Positions 35,094 through 46,400 of a stretch of DNA of 64,000 nucleotides are shown here, one piece after another. The notes beneath the pieces were generated by a model. The model was given only the letters and a program-made list of their open reading frames with translations. It was not told the DNA's origin and did no database searches. Each line of letters starts with the position of its first letter. Position 1 is the stretch's first letter. The translations under genes were made by a program, and so were the position numbers. Source of the stretch: Thermodesulfobacteriota bacterium (GTDB lineage: Bacteria; Desulfobacterota_D; UBA1144; Nemesobacterales; UBA2774); assembly GCA_040754335.1 (NCBI GenBank), contig JBFMCV010000002.1, positions 496,001 through 560,000 of the forward strand, in the 5' to 3' direction.

Positions 35094-36488
35094 ATGAAAA
35101 GGTTCACAAGGGTTTTTTGTGCCTTCTGCTTTTTGTTGTGCGGAAGCGCCGCTTTTGCCGAAGAAGTTAGCTTTTGCGTTCTCGACGATTTTCTTCAAAT
35201 AGTCACTTACAAGGGGCCTGACACGGAATGTTCCAGTCAGGAGATACCGCTCGAAATCACCTCCGGCGAGCAGGGGCCTCCCGGACCTCCGGGACCGCAG
35301 GGTCCGCAGGGTGTGGAAGGTCCTCCGGGGCAGATCGGGCCTATAGGGCCTCAGGGTGTGCAAGGGCCAGTCGGAGCAACGGGACCTCAGGGACCTGTCG
35401 GCGCAACCGGGCCGCAAGGGCCAACCGGGACGAACGGGCTCAATGCGTTCGTAAACACGACCCCCGAGCCGCCGGGGTCTAACTGCACCGATGGAGGTAT
35501 TAAGGTGGAATCGGGACAGGACAATATTGTATCAAGCACTACTTTCGTTTGTAACGGAGCTGTCGGACCACAGGGGGTACAGGGAGACACCGGGCCTCAA
35601 GGCCCCCAAGGCAATACGGGGCCGACCGGACCGACCGGACCGCAGGGAGACCAGGGGCCTCAAGGACCGACAGGGCCAACAGGTGCTACCGGTGCAACCG
35701 GGCCGCAAGGGCCAGCAGGACTCGATGCATTCGTCAACACGACGCCCGAACCCCCTGGCGCTAACTGCGCTGGCGGCGGGGTCAAGGTTGAATCGGGGCA
35801 GAACAGCATAGTTACGAGCACTACTTATGTATGTAACGGGCCGGAGGGACCGCAGGGAGCTCAGGGTGATCCGGGGCCTCAAGGGCCGACGGGACCGACC
35901 GGACCTGCCGGAGCGACGGGACCAGCGGGGCCGCAGGGTGATCCGGGGCCGACCGGACCCACAGGGGCAACAGGACCAGCCGGTCCAGCGGGGCCAGCCG
36001 GGCCGCAGGGCGATCCCGGGCCTCAGGGCGAAGAGGGAGAAGAGGGGCCTGCAGGGCCTGCGGGGCCTGCGATTCAAATAATCGGCGGCGGGACGTCCAC
36101 CAACCTTTCGAATTCGGGATCAAGTTATTTACCCATGTTTTATTCCGAGACCAATTCTAATGAAAGTCAGGTTCAACAGCTTATGCCGGCCTCGGGTGCG
36201 ATAACATCTCTCAGGGTACGCTTGAGATCGGCTATTGCTTCGGGTGCGGGCGACAGCTACACGTTTTTCATCAGAAAGAATAGTGCCGACGCATCGGTCA
36301 CGTGCCAAATAACACACGGAAACCTCACATGCAGCGACACGACTCACTGCATCGATTTTACCGCCAATACGGACCTCATCGCTGTAAGATCCCTGCCTGC
36401 CAGTTCTCCGACGAGTCTGCCTGCGCACTGGACGGCGGTCTTCCATCCCGGAGAGACGTGTGCGTCGCTCGGAGCGGGGCCGTTCTGA
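35094..36488 (+). CDS. Secreted collagen-like protein
   Basis: 464 residues. Signal peptide (to AFA) and a short Cys-containing head. Then three Gly-X-Y blocks rich in [10 protein letters not shown], separated by two copies of a 40-residue Cys-paired module ([20 protein letters not shown]...V.STT.VCNG). A non-collagen C-terminal head (about 325-464) may be the trimerisation or binding part. Trimeric surface fibres are likely, but hydroxylation is not expected. GGAGG precedes ATG 35094. Its own promoter and terminator mark a single-gene unit. Confidence 0.9.
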   Translation: MKRFTRVFCAFCFLLCGSAAFAEEVSFCVLDDFLQIVTYKGPDTECSSQEIPLEITSGEQGPPGPPGPQGPQGVEGPPGQIGPIGPQGVQGPVGATGPQGPVGATGPQGPTGTNGLNAFVNTTPEPPGSNCTDGGIKVESGQDNIVSSTTFVCNGAVGPQGVQGDTGPQGPQGNTGPTGPTGPQGDQGPQGPTGPTGATGATGPQGPAGLDAFVNTTPEPPGANCAGGGVKVESGQNSIVTSTTYVCNGPEGPQGAQGDPGPQGPTGPTGPAGATGPAGPQGDPGPTGPTGATGPAGPAGPAGPQGDPGPQGEEGEEGPAGPAGPAIQIIGGGTSTNLSNSGSSYLPMFYSETNSNESQVQQLMPASGAITSLRVRLRSAIASGAGDSYTFFIRKNSADASVTCQITHGNLTCSDTTHCIDFTANTDLIAVRSLPASSPTSLPAHWTAVFHPGETCASLGAGPF

Positions 36489-36545
36489 TGTAGGGTTTTG
36501 CGCTCTCACGAAGAGCCGATAAAAATTTCAATCCTGGGAATACGA

Positions 36546-36576
36546 AGCCCGGGTGAATGCTCCCCGGGCTTTTTTG
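36546..36576 (+). terminator. Rho-independent terminator
   Basis: AGCCCGGG pairs with CCCGGGCT over an eight-base loop, followed by six T. It closes the collagen-like gene. Confidence 0.9.
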
Positions 36577-36852
36577 TGCGCGCGGACGTGCGGGCGTATT
36601 CGGTTCTGTGTAGGGAAAGAAAAAGCGAGATTCCCGATCGTGGTCGGGAACGACAAAACCTAGATCCTGAAATAAATTCAGGATGACTGATTTAAATGTA
36701 AACCCCCACCCGAACCCTCCCCCTTGGGAAGGGGGAGGGAATTAGTTGGTTGTGCTGAACTTGTCGAAGTAGGACGTGTCGGGCTGCGTGTGGTGGTAAA
36801 AGCAACAACGGTTCACTAGAATCGTATATGAGCGCACAACGTGCGCTTTGTG
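36577..36852. repeat. Repeat spacer
   Basis: No gene. Family B with CCCGA arms (36630-36657), family B with CCTGAA arms (36664-36687), family D (36703-36735), and the palindrome GCGCACAACGTGCGC (36832-36846), six bases from the stop of the 36853 gene. Confidence 0.65.
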
Positions 36853-38472
36853 TTAATAATCCCGCCAGAGGATCGCGGAGATCGTGCCCTCGTCCTGGAA
36901 TATGTCGAGCAGCTGATCGAATTCGACTATGGGGACGTCGTTGACGACGAGCTGGTAGACGAGACGTCTGCCGCTCTTCGTGTCGATATAACCCCCGAAC
37001 GCCTGCCCCTTGATCACGAGGCCCGACTCGTCGCCCGCGGCGAACGTGCCGGTCTTCGCGTGGACCTGTCCCTTTGCGCCCGCAAGCGAGGGGTCCTGCT
37101 CGAAATCGGTCACGAACCCGAGGGAGCCGTCCACTCCGAGTATCGGGAGCGCGTCGAAGAAAGTGTCGAACGCCTGCTGGTCGGTCATAATTTCAAGCCA
37201 TTGGGTCACTACACGGTTGGTCGCGGTTGTATCGCCGCCTCCGCTCCCGTCGACGAAGAAAAACTCGTCGCCGGGTATGCCGTAAACCGTGGTGAGAGAT
37301 TCCCTTTCCTCGACGAGCGCGTCGTCCATGTTATCTACACCGGCAGTGAGTCCCCAGAGGAGGAGGCTTGTGTCCGCGCCGATGTTGTAGCTCACTTTCA
37401 GGATTAGCCTCGCGTAGTCACCATACGGAAACGAAACGAAGGTCGTTACGAGGTCGTCCTGCGAGTACGAATCCTTGGGCGGGAGCTTCGCGACGGGGTT
37501 CAGGGCCACGGTGTCGGCGAGCACAGTGACGCCCGCGTCTTCCAGCAATTCGATAAGCACGGTGCGCGCGTAGTTCTGAGGCTCGACTATTCTGAAGGTT
37601 CTTATGAGCGGGAACTCTTCCGTGAGGGGCGGTATGAAATCGATAGGGAGCTGTCCCGAAATCTCTCCCGAGCAGCCGGGCTCGCCGAAGCACGGGGGGA
37701 ATTCCGGGTCGAGTTCGAGCATGAACTCTGTTCCCGGGCCGCTCGTGACTATATCATTCTGCACGGTGAATGCGGCGGATTTGGGACGCCAGTCGACGGA
37801 CGCTTCCATTCCGACCGAGGCCGGATTAACAATCAGGTCGACGCAGTCGTCGTTCACGAATATCGGCCTGATCGCGAAATTGCCCTCGTTCCTGAAGGGG
37901 TAGGGCTGGAAGAGCCTGTCGTCGATGACGACGTCGTCCACCTGCGTGATGCCCGCTGCCGCTATCTGCTCGGCTATCGCCTTGTATCCCTTGAGCGGGT
38001 TGGGTTTCGTGAGCACGGCGTTCCCGAGGGAATTCGCCTCGTTGTGGTCGAAGTTGCTGATCGCGAACTGCCCGTTCGCCTTGGTACGGCCGCCCATCGA
38101 GATGTCGCCCGAGGCGACGAGGATGAGATTGCCGTCGAGCACCCCCGAGCCGTCGACTTCGCCTTGTTTGTATATCGGAGTGACGAAGTGGGTGTCGGCT
38201 CCGATTGCATTGAGCAGCTCGCCGACTGAAAAGACCTTTCTGACAGAGCCGATGAAGAACGGGTAATTTGGTTTCAAGTCGATGAGCACTTCGCCTGTTT
38301 CGAGGTCAACTACGCGGAGCCCCCATATGGCTCCATTGTAGAATGATTTGTTGAATATCGCGCGGATGTCGGCCGGGATGTTCGAGCCTCCGCCGTTATT
38401 GCAGCCTCCGACGAGGCCGAACGCGGCCGTGAAGACGAGTAAAAGTGATAGTAATGCTTTCCTGTATCTCAT
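36853..38472 (-). CDS. dacB: D-Ala-D-Ala carboxypeptidase, PBP4/DacB type
   Basis: 539 residues of peptidase family S13. It carries all three active-site motifs: SVRK (Ser76, Lys79), SYN (in LKVSYNIGAD), and HAKTG. A large insert between the first two motifs is usual for PBP4. The signal peptide ends in LVGGC, so it may be a lipoprotein, unlike typical soluble PBP4. It trims peptidoglycan stem peptides in the periplasm. AGGAGG lies seven bases before ATG 38472. Confidence 0.88.
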   Translation of the reverse strand: MRYRKALLSLLLVFTAAFGLVGGCNNGGGSNIPADIRAIFNKSFYNGAIWGLRVVDLETGEVLIDLKPNYPFFIGSVRKVFSVGELLNAIGADTHFVTPIYKQGEVDGSGVLDGNLILVASGDISMGGRTKANGQFAISNFDHNEANSLGNAVLTKPNPLKGYKAIAEQIAAAGITQVDDVVIDDRLFQPYPFRNEGNFAIRPIFVNDDCVDLIVNPASVGMEASVDWRPKSAAFTVQNDIVTSGPGTEFMLELDPEFPPCFGEPGCSGEISGQLPIDFIPPLTEEFPLIRTFRIVEPQNYARTVLIELLEDAGVTVLADTVALNPVAKLPPKDSYSQDDLVTTFVSFPYGDYARLILKVSYNIGADTSLLLWGLTAGVDNMDDALVEERESLTTVYGIPGDEFFFVDGSGGGDTTATNRVVTQWLEIMTDQQAFDTFFDALPILGVDGSLGFVTDFEQDPSLAGAKGQVHAKTGTFAAGDESGLVIKGQAFGGYIDTKSGRRLVYQLVVNDVPIVEFDQLLDIFQDEGTISAILWRDY

Positions 38473-39561
38473 TGTCCATCCTCCTTTAAGGCCGAGTGGC
38501 ATAGATTAACACGAAAATATAAAGATTAATAATTATAACCCCGGCTGGATGGAAGGGGGAGACGGGGACTACGCCTCTTACTTTGCACGCCCGAGCAGGA
38601 TGTCTGGCTACGTCTTTGACTACCCGGCTTACCGGCTTCGCTTCGCTACGCCGTGGCATGCGCCGGGACATGCATGGTGCAGGATACAGGATGAAAGAAA
38701 TGGATTCCCGATTTATTTCGGCTTGTGCTGCCGAGGAGCCTGAATAAAGAGACTTACTTGCAATAAGCCATGAGCGACCGGTTCTCACCAATTTGGCTTC
38801 CGTTGCTACGATGCGGAGAAATAATAAGATTCGTGCACACATCCATTAGAGACCAATTTATTTTGGCTTCAATAGAGCATCCCATGCTATAATCGTCCGT
38901 GTATTCGGCCGGAAGAGACCGGATTCTCTTATTTTGGCTTAAATCAGTAAGTAGCCGGGGATAATTAACTTGTGAGTAATCTGTCTAAGGAGTCCGATTC
39001 CTCACGCGTTCAGAATCGTTGCTCGAATCCGTTACTTGCCCGGATTTGCTGTTCAGAACCGTGGTCGGGAATGACAAAAATAAAAATCCCCCCGAACCCC
39101 CCTTTAAGAAAGGGGGGATTAAAAGGAAAGGCAAAAGTTGGATTTTTCACGTGAGTTCGAAATGACAAGTTAAGGATGAGATTGCCGCGCTTCCACTCGC
39201 TTTCACTCGTTCCGCTCGCAATGACAGGAAAAAGATGAGATGCTGAATAGATCCTGAAACGATCCCGGATCGGAGTTCCTGAATCAAGTTCAGGACAGGC
39301 CGGGACGTGGTTCAGGGCATGGTTCAGGATGACAAGATAGATTTCTTGTTTTGGCTTGTGCGGATTGTATACGATGTGAATGTGAGTTATGTGCAATCAG
39401 CTAAGAGCGACCAGTTTAATATGGCTTCACGAGATTGTCCTTCGTTGATCAGCAGACTTGCACTCAACCAATAACAACCAATTGCTCACTTGCTCGCAAT
39501 TGTTGCCTGCTCAGAACTGTTGCTCGAAATGACAAAACAGGAGGTGCATGGACGGAGCTGC
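38473..39561. repeat. Long repeat field
   Basis: No gene in 1.1 kb. Family G and B fragments (38600-38710), family C interiors (38760-39060), a family C copy (39083-39125), several family B copies with different arms (39130-39340), and a hairpin CAATTGC-tcaCTTGCTC-GCAATTG (39480-39502). Confidence 0.6.
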
Positions 39562-40257
39562 TTAAAGCATCTCGTGGAGCTCGTCCGAGAGTGAGGGGTC
39601 TACTGGGTATTCGACGCTCTCGTAGAATACGGAGAGGTTGCAGTCGGGCGAGGGGGAGAATTTCTTTTCGTCGAGCTCGATCGAGACGTCGGTCCTCCCG
39701 TTCAGCGTGGGCCAGACGTGCTTGAGCGCATACTTTCCCTCGCATATCTCTCCGGGGCTCGAATAAGGGTCCTGCTTCGGCGGGGAATCGCCGTACTCGG
39801 CGACGCCCGAGGCGGGGACGCCCGTCTCTTTAGATATCCCGGCAGACTTTGCCCTGAGGAGCCTTACGTACTCTGAGGGGGGCTGCCCGCTGTCGCGTAG
39901 GTGAAGGACTGCCATGCCGAGCTTCCCGTCCTTGAACGCGTAGACTATGTCGTATTCGGGCTCGACGTTCTCGACCTCTATCGTCACGCGCGGATGCGAT
40001 ACGGCGCCGTCCTCGCCGTCGACCTCCACCTCGACCACGCCCTCCGACGCCACGGTCGAGAGCTCGCCGCCTATCCTGTACGTGAGCGCCTCGTTCCCCT
40101 CCCTCATGAGCTCCCCCGACTCGCGCTCCTTCACCTCTTCCTTCGACATGCCCCACCTGACGTTCCTGAAGTCGGGCTTTTCGTCGCGGGAGCAGGTGCA
40201 CCCTGCGGCGAGGCATATAAATAAGGCGAGGATTACGGCGCATGTACGGCTGGTCAA
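39562..40257 (-). CDS. WGMSK-family lipoprotein 2
   Basis: 231 residues from a TTG start that follows GGGAG at seven bases or so. Lipobox LAAGC, then PDFRNVRWGMSKEEVKERE, the opening shared with the 24221 and 52379 products. The body contains more acidic strand-like stretches than its paralogues. Periplasmic, function unknown. Confidence 0.75.
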   Translation of the reverse strand: MTSRTCAVILALFICLAAGCTCSRDEKPDFRNVRWGMSKEEVKERESGELMREGNEALTYRIGGELSTVASEGVVEVEVDGEDGAVSHPRVTIEVENVEPEYDIVYAFKDGKLGMAVLHLRDSGQPPSEYVRLLRAKSAGISKETGVPASGVAEYGDSPPKQDPYSSPGEICEGKYALKHVWPTLNGRTDVSIELDEKKFSPSPDCNLSVFYESVEYPVDPSLSDELHEML

Positions 40258-40325
40258 GGGTTAACGCTCCCGGGGTGATTGGCTATATTATGTGCGGGGG
40301 AGGGGGAAGATGCAAATGCGACCTG

Positions 40326-40470
40326 TTATTCCATTAAAACGAGTTTGAGTGGAATAAGGAGGGTGGTTATTCCAATGGAATGGAATAAGGAAGGGCCTTA
40401 TTCCATTAATTTGCGTTTTAGTGGAATAAGGGGTATTCTTATTCCATTAAGTTAGAATAAATTGGAATAA
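40326..40470 (+). promoter_or_regulatory. Four-unit operator array upstream of the Fic gene
   Basis: Four inverted repeats TTATTCCA-N-TGGAATAA at 40326-40357, 40367-40388, 40398-40429 and 40439-40470, with inner spacers of 16, 6, 16 and 16. Unit starts are 41, 31 and 41 bp apart, so all half-sites fall on about the same face of the helix. The array ends ten bases before the Fic ATG. It is not found elsewhere in the window. Confidence 0.85.
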
Positions 40471-40480
40471 GAGAGCGGAT

Positions 40481-41650
40481 ATGATGGAAAGAAATAAGCT
40501 TCCGAAGATACCTGAACTTCTACCGCCAAAGATCGACTATAGCAAGATATTTAGAGAATTGGGTCAGGCAAATAAGGCTGTGGGTGAACTTCAGGGAGTT
40601 CTGACGAACATTCCAAATAAATTTTTGTTAATTGACCCAATGTTAACGAATGAAGCAGTTACCAGTTCAAAAATTGAGGGGACTCAGGCAAGTCTAGAAG
40701 AAATATATAAGTATGAAGCTTCAAAAAAGCAAATTGAAGGAATCGAAAAAGAACAAGATATAAAAGAAGTATTGAACTATAGGAAAGCTTTAAAGTACTC
40801 AATTGATAAAATAGAAAAAGAGGGTCAACCAATAGGCGAAAATTTCATCAAGGAAATACATTCCATGCTGTTAGATTCTACTAGAGGAGAAAAAAAGGAC
40901 AGGGGGAATTTGAGGAGAATTCAGGTGTTCGTAGGAAGACGTGGAGCGACTATTGATGAGGCGAACTATATTCCACCGCCTCCAACGGATCTTCCTCGCT
41001 TGCTGAGTAATTGGGAAAACTATGTGAATATGAATAAAGATGAAGATCCGCTGGTGATTGCTGCAGTCTCTCATTATCAGTTCGAGGCGATACATCCGTT
41101 TATGGACGGGAGCGGAAGGATAGGGAGAATACTAATTCCAATCATTTTATTTCAGAAGAAATACTTGAACTATCCTTACTTATATATGAGTGAATATTTT
41201 GAGCATAAAAGGGATAATTATATTTTTTGGCTTCAACAGATGGATGAGAACAAGATTTGGGAAGATTGGATAAATTTTTTTCTTCGCTCAGTCACGATTC
41301 AAGCTATTGGCAGCAAAATAAAAGCCCTCAATATGCTAATCCTTTATCATGAGAAAAAGGAAGTAATAGGATCCATGAATTCGAAGTATGCGATGAACTT
41401 GTTAGACATATTATTTTCGAATCCCATGGTTTCATTCAAAACTTTAAAAAAATTGATGGATGCAAAGAGTAATCAGACGATTTATAATCTATTGGACAAA
41501 TTTGTAAAAGGAGGGATTCTCAGCGAAATTGGTGAAGAAAAAAGAAATTCGCTCTATGCTTTTCAGGAACTTCTTGATACTGTGAAGACTTCGAGTTTTT
41601 CTGAAAAGGATGAGTTGCCTAGTATTGGGGAAACACCTTCCGGAAGCTGA
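40481..41650 (+). CDS. Fic family AMPylase-like protein with C-terminal winged helix
   Basis: 389 residues. An N-terminal inhibitory motif SSKIEG (Ser62xxxGlu66-Gly67) marks a class II Fic protein. The core motif is HPFMDGSGRIGR (His205-Arg216), with Ser211 where most have Asn. The C-terminal part (about 310-370, FKTLKKLMDAKSNQTIYNLLDKFVKGGIL) is a winged helix-turn-helix. Fic domains transfer AMP from ATP to protein side chains. The AT-rich codon use is unlike the neighbours, so transfer is likely. The operator array just upstream suggests self-repression through its own winged helix. Confidence 0.9.
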   Translation: MMERNKLPKIPELLPPKIDYSKIFRELGQANKAVGELQGVLTNIPNKFLLIDPMLTNEAVTSSKIEGTQASLEEIYKYEASKKQIEGIEKEQDIKEVLNYRKALKYSIDKIEKEGQPIGENFIKEIHSMLLDSTRGEKKDRGNLRRIQVFVGRRGATIDEANYIPPPPTDLPRLLSNWENYVNMNKDEDPLVIAAVSHYQFEAIHPFMDGSGRIGRILIPIILFQKKYLNYPYLYMSEYFEHKRDNYIFWLQQMDENKIWEDWINFFLRSVTIQAIGSKIKALNMLILYHEKKEVIGSMNSKYAMNLLDILFSNPMVSFKTLKKLMDAKSNQTIYNLLDKFVKGGILSEIGEEKRNSLYAFQELLDTVKTSSFSEKDELPSIGETPSGS

Positions 41651-41952
41651 TTAGCTTAATTGCCATTGTTAACAGGATACAAAAATCCTCCCTGACCCTC
41701 CTTTGCCAAAGGAGGGAATAGAAAGAAAAAATGAGATCCCGAATATATTGGGTTAACCAATATTATCCGAGGAACAATCACTTCATTGCATTTTGCCTAT
41801 GGCGTCCGGTTCTTGCACTAGTTCAGACCCGTAGTTCAGAATGACTTTGTAAACGGATTTCTCACATACGTTCTAAATGACAAGCGCAGTAGTGAATCTT
41901 GCATCGATCCCGGTTCAATCGCGGCAAGATGCCGCTCCTACAGGGGAGGATA
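41651..41952. repeat. Repeat spacer
   Basis: No gene. Family C (41683-41722), family C/B interior, and a family A hairpin (41918-41943). Confidence 0.5.
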
Positions 41953-42846
41953 TCAAATTGACCCCGCCAAAAATTCCTCGATCGCTGCGAGCACTTCCCC
42001 GGGGGCGTCTTCCTGGAGGAAGTGGGAGGCGTCGGGTATTTCGACGACTCGCGCGCGGGGATATACGCGTTTCCACATTTCCAGAACCTGGGGCGGGAGC
42101 ACGGGGTCGAGCATGCCCCAGACGATGAGAATGGGGATATTGCCGAATAGCGGCAGGCTGTCCTCGATACGCTTCATCTCGTCCCACGACGCGTCCCCTT
42201 CGGCGACCGGGATGTCGCGGGACCAGCAGAGTAGAGCTCTCCTCGATTCCGGCGTGGGGAATGGCGCCAGATACGCGGACATAACCTCCGGCGTCAGCTT
42301 CTCAGGGTAGTTCACTGTGCCCGTTAACGCGCGCGCGGCGTATCCGTTCTTCTCCAATACGAACTGCTCGCCGCGGGGGGAGCGTATCATCTCTATCAAT
42401 TTCGGGAAGGGCGCGCCCGGCCACTCTGCGAACGCCCAGGTGTTCGTGAGCACGAGGCGCTTAATCAGCTCCGGTCGTCTCGCTGCGAAGCCTAAGCCCA
42501 CTGGGCCGCCCCAGTCGTGCACTACGAGCGTTATGTCCGAGAGACCGAGAGAGAGGACGAGCGATTCGAGGTTCGTTATGTGGTGGCGGAGGAGATAAGG
42601 ATACGGTTCCGCGGGCGCGTCCGATTTGCCCATGCCCATGTGGTCGGGGACTATGACCCTCCTTTTCCGCGACAGCGCCGGGATGAATCTACGCCACAGG
42701 TAGCCCCACGTCGGGTCGCCGTGGAGCATGAGGACGGGCTCGCCTCCACCCTCGTCTACGTAATGCAAGTCGAGACCGCCCGCGCTGAAGAAGCGGGAGG
42801 TGAAGGGATACGCGCCGCCGAACGTTTCGTCTTTTATTCCGGGCAT
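41953..42846 (-). CDS. Haloalkane dehalogenase-like alpha/beta hydrolase
   Basis: 297 residues. HGDPTWGYLWR near 42-52, nucleophile Asp111 in VVHDWGGPVG with the adjacent Trp112 that could hold halide, the acid in WGMLDPVLPP, and the base His275 in DASHFLQED. This Asp-nucleophile arrangement is that of haloalkane dehalogenases and related epoxide hydrolases. The HGDPTW form is common in annotated dehalogenases. The actual substrate is unknown. No strong ribosome site. It stands alone. Confidence 0.8.
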   Translation of the reverse strand: MPGIKDETFGGAYPFTSRFFSAGGLDLHYVDEGGGEPVLMLHGDPTWGYLWRRFIPALSRKRRVIVPDHMGMGKSDAPAEPYPYLLRHHITNLESLVLSLGLSDITLVVHDWGGPVGLGFAARRPELIKRLVLTNTWAFAEWPGAPFPKLIEMIRSPRGEQFVLEKNGYAARALTGTVNYPEKLTPEVMSAYLAPFPTPESRRALLCWSRDIPVAEGDASWDEMKRIEDSLPLFGNIPILIVWGMLDPVLPPQVLEMWKRVYPRARVVEIPDASHFLQEDAPGEVLAAIEEFLAGSI

Positions 42847-43477
42847 GACGGATAGTACGATACTACATTATTTAGAGGATGGCGGCTATGGGGGTGAATC
42901 CAGAGGGCGGGATTACGGCGCGCAACAGTCCTTCGACTGGCTCAGGACGAACGGGTTAAAGACAAATCCTCCCTACCTATTTTGGCTAAGGCAGCGTTGT
43001 GCGGGGAGTTAATCTTCTATGATGCTCTTTTAGCTTGGGCGTCCGAATGCTTACTTGCTCGCATTCGTTCTTTTTCAAAGGAGGGAATAAAGACAACAAT
43101 AGATTTCTCGCTATTAGAACTTGATCCCGCATTTTCTCCTCGTTAATTAGCTTCTGTTACCTAAGCGAGGGCGTCCGGTTCTTGCGCACACTCAGAACTG
43201 TTGCTCGAAATGACAGATAAAAATCTATCGCGGCTGGAAGCCGCTCCTACAGTTTCTACAAGACGAGATTCCCGATTTCTCGGGAATGACAGAAAGGATA
43301 AAGACAGATCCTGAAATAAATTCAGGATGACAAGATAATGATGAGATTGCCGCGGTCACAAAAAGCGTTCCCTCGCAACGACAGGGTGGGGGGAGATTAC
43401 CGCGGTCGCTTCCGGATTCGCCGGGCGCGGGAGTGAATCTATACCCCGGTCCGGATATGCTCGGGAAATCATCTCTT
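42847..43477. repeat. Repeat spacer
   Basis: No gene. Family C with a CGAATGC/GCATTCG hairpin (about 42965-43089), one with CGGTTCT arms (43172-43200), family A (43228-43253), and family B with CCCGA arms (43264-43292), CCTGAA arms (43311-43333) and GCCGCG arms. Confidence 0.65.
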
Positions 43478-46400
43478 CTATTTAGCCGCGGGCCGGGCCG
43501 GAGGCGAGTCCAGAACCTCGCGCACCTTGCCGAGCAGGTTCAACGGCGTAAAAGGTTTCTGGATGAAGGATTTTCCGTTCGAGAAGATACCATGCTCATC
43601 GATCGTATGATCGATGTAGCCCGACATGTAAAGGACTTTCATCTCCGGGTGAAGAGCAGTCAAGCGCCGTGCGAGCTCGGGGCCGCTCATCCGCGGCATT
43701 ACCACGTCTATCAGAAGCAGGTGGATCGGGTCCCGGTACTCCTCGCAGGCACGGACCGCTTCGATACAGTTATTCGCTTTAAGCACCTTATGGCCGGCTT
43801 CTTCCAGTACGAGACTGATCAGGGACAGGACCTCCTGCTGGTCCTCGGCAATAAGTATGGTTTCGGGCCCTCCCTGCGGGCGCACCGTTACACCCGCGCT
43901 TTCTCCGGCCTGCTCGGGCTGACCGTCGACCGCGGGGAGATATATTTTAAACGTCGTGCCCCTGTTCCTTCCGCTATCGACCGTGACGTGTCCGCCGCTC
44001 TGATTGATTATCCCGTAGACGGTCGCGAGGCCGAGCCCTGTCCCTTTCCCGAGCTCCTTCGTCGTGTAGAAGGGCTCGAATATCTGCGACAGCGTCGCCT
44101 CGTCCATGCCGTGTCCGGTATCGCTCACTGCGAGCATCACGTACCGGCCTGGCGGGAGATCGGGTTTGAGGACCGCGGAAGCATCGACTTGAGAAACGTT
44201 CAACGTTTGTATGTGCAGCCTGCCCCCCCTGGGCATGGCGTCGCCGGCGTTTATGACGAGGTTCATCACCACCTGCTCGATCTGTACCGGGTCGGCTTTC
44301 ACGCGCCCGAGCGCGGGCTCGAGCTCGGTAACGAGCTCAATGTCCTCGCGGACGAGCCGCCGTATCATCTTCTCCATGCCGGTAACCACTCCGTTCAGGT
44401 CGAGAACCTTGGGCTGGAGTATCTGCTTGCGGCTGAAGGCCAGGAGCTGGTTCGTCAAAGCCGCGGCGCGCTCCCCGGCGTTCCTGATCTCACGTATGCC
44501 CTCCTCCTGCTTTTTATCGACGAGCGGGCGCGAGAGCAGGAGGTCGCTGTAGTTGAGTATGACCGTCAGCAGGTTGTTGAAGTCGTGGGCGATACCGCCC
44601 GCGAGCTTCCCAACGGCTTCCATCTTCTGGGACTGGCGGAGCCGCTCTTCGAGACGCTTCCTCTCGGTTATGTCCGTGACGAAGCCTTCCAGGTAAAGGA
44701 GCTCTCCCGAGGGCGAGTATACGCCCTGGCCTTTGTCCCATACCCACTTCTCTTCTCCGGTCCTCGTCCTTATCCTGTAGACGAGCTCATACATTTTGTG
44801 CTTTTCGAGCGCCTCGTACACGTCGCTCAGGAGAGGCGGAAGGTCTTCGGGGTTGACGATGTCGAGGTAATTCACCTTTTTGCTCTCGTAGTCTTCGAAC
44901 GTATAGCCGGTGAGCGCCTTCAGGCCTTCGCTCGCGAATTCGAACGAGAAGTCCTCGTCGTTCCTGCAGCGGTAGGTGCATCCCGGCAGGCTGCTCAGCA
45001 CTGTCGTGAGCATGCGTTCGTGCTCTCTCAGCGCCTTCTCCGTCTTTCTCAGGCCGGTGATGTCGAGCACCGTCCCTATCATGCGGACAGGCCGGCCGTA
45101 ATCGTCGAAGACGACCTCGGCCTGCTCGTGGACGAACCGCTCCGAGCCGTCCGGCAGCACTATCCGGTGGTCGATGCTGTAGATCGCACCCCTGTAGAGC
45201 GCGTCGTCGACGGCCTTCTTTACGAAATCCCTGTCGTCCGGGTGGACGGAATTCAGGAACGATCCGTAAGTGGCGCCGAACTCCTGGGGCTCGTATCCGA
45301 ATATGCGGTAGACTTCGTCCGACCAGTGAAGCTCGTTCGTAATTACATCCCAGTCCCAGTTGCCGAGGTGCGCAATGCGCTGCGCGTCGGAGAGGCTCTC
45401 CTTGGCCTTCCGGAGCGCTTCCTCCGCTTCCCTGCGCTTGGTGATGTCCTCGGCGACCGCCATGCCGCCGATGACTTTTCCATTTACATCGCGCAGGGGA
45501 GAAAAGTAAAGGGATAACCATAAGTCCGCCGAACTTGTCGTAGCGGAGTAGAGACCTTCATGGTAAGAAGACTGCCCTTCAATTGCACGCTCCATCGCGG
45601 GGATAAAACTCTTGTCCTTGAGCTTCCTCATATCGAGTCCAAAAATCTCGTCATAGGACGACTGTATTATCTCAGCCAAACGCTTGTTACATTGGGTAAT
45701 CCTCAACTCATTATCGAATATATACACGCCGACGGGCGACTGGTCGAAGAGTATGCGGTAGCGCTCCTCCGATTGCCGGAGCGCCTCGGTCATGCGTATT
45801 TTTGTGATGGCCCTCTCGATCTGGCCGGCCACCGTTTCCAATAAATTCAGCTCTTCCCCGTCGAACGCCTCCCTCTTCAGGGAATGTATGTTAATAGTCC
45901 CCGTGACCTTGCCTTCGTCGCTGAACGGCATGGACACGTAGCTCTTCGTTCCCAGCTTTCTGCCGGCGGGACCGATGGCCATGTCCTTGTCCACGTCGGA
46001 GCAATAGAGCAAGGGCTTGTTCTCCATGATCGCTTTCCAGGTAAAGCCCTTCGGATACGGTATCCTGCCGGCCTCGCTGATGTACCAGGCCGGGTAGCCT
46101 CTATAGGCCTTGAGCACCGCCTCGCGGCTTTCGACGAAATAGATCGAAACGATGTCGGAAGGATCCAGGTTCCTGCTTATGGCGTCGACTATGTCTTCCA
46201 GAATTTCCTGAAGGTTATCGGATTCGGTAACGCTCCTGCTGATCGAGCCGGTTATAGATTCGTACCGGTTCTTCTTCGAAAGCCGGGTGAGGCTCTCGTT
46301 CAACTCTTCGACGAGGTGCCTCTCGTCGGTGACGTCGCGGTAGCTGCAGACGACGCCGACTATTTCGTTGCCCACCATCTGAGGATTGCTAGAGTGCTCG

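Noticed and set aside
35055-36123. Several open frames in and opposite the collagen-like gene
   Set aside because: Repetitive Gly-Pro codons keep all frames open; only the 35094 frame has a signal peptide and ribosome site.
40326-40470. CRISPR-like regular array
   Set aside because: The units are inverted palindromes with short variable interiors, only four, with no cas genes; an operator array fits better.
43433-45517. Open frame of 694 codons on the plus strand
   Set aside because: It lies wholly opposite the histidine kinase gene, has no ribosome site, and its sequence is typical of the antisense of GC-rich codons.
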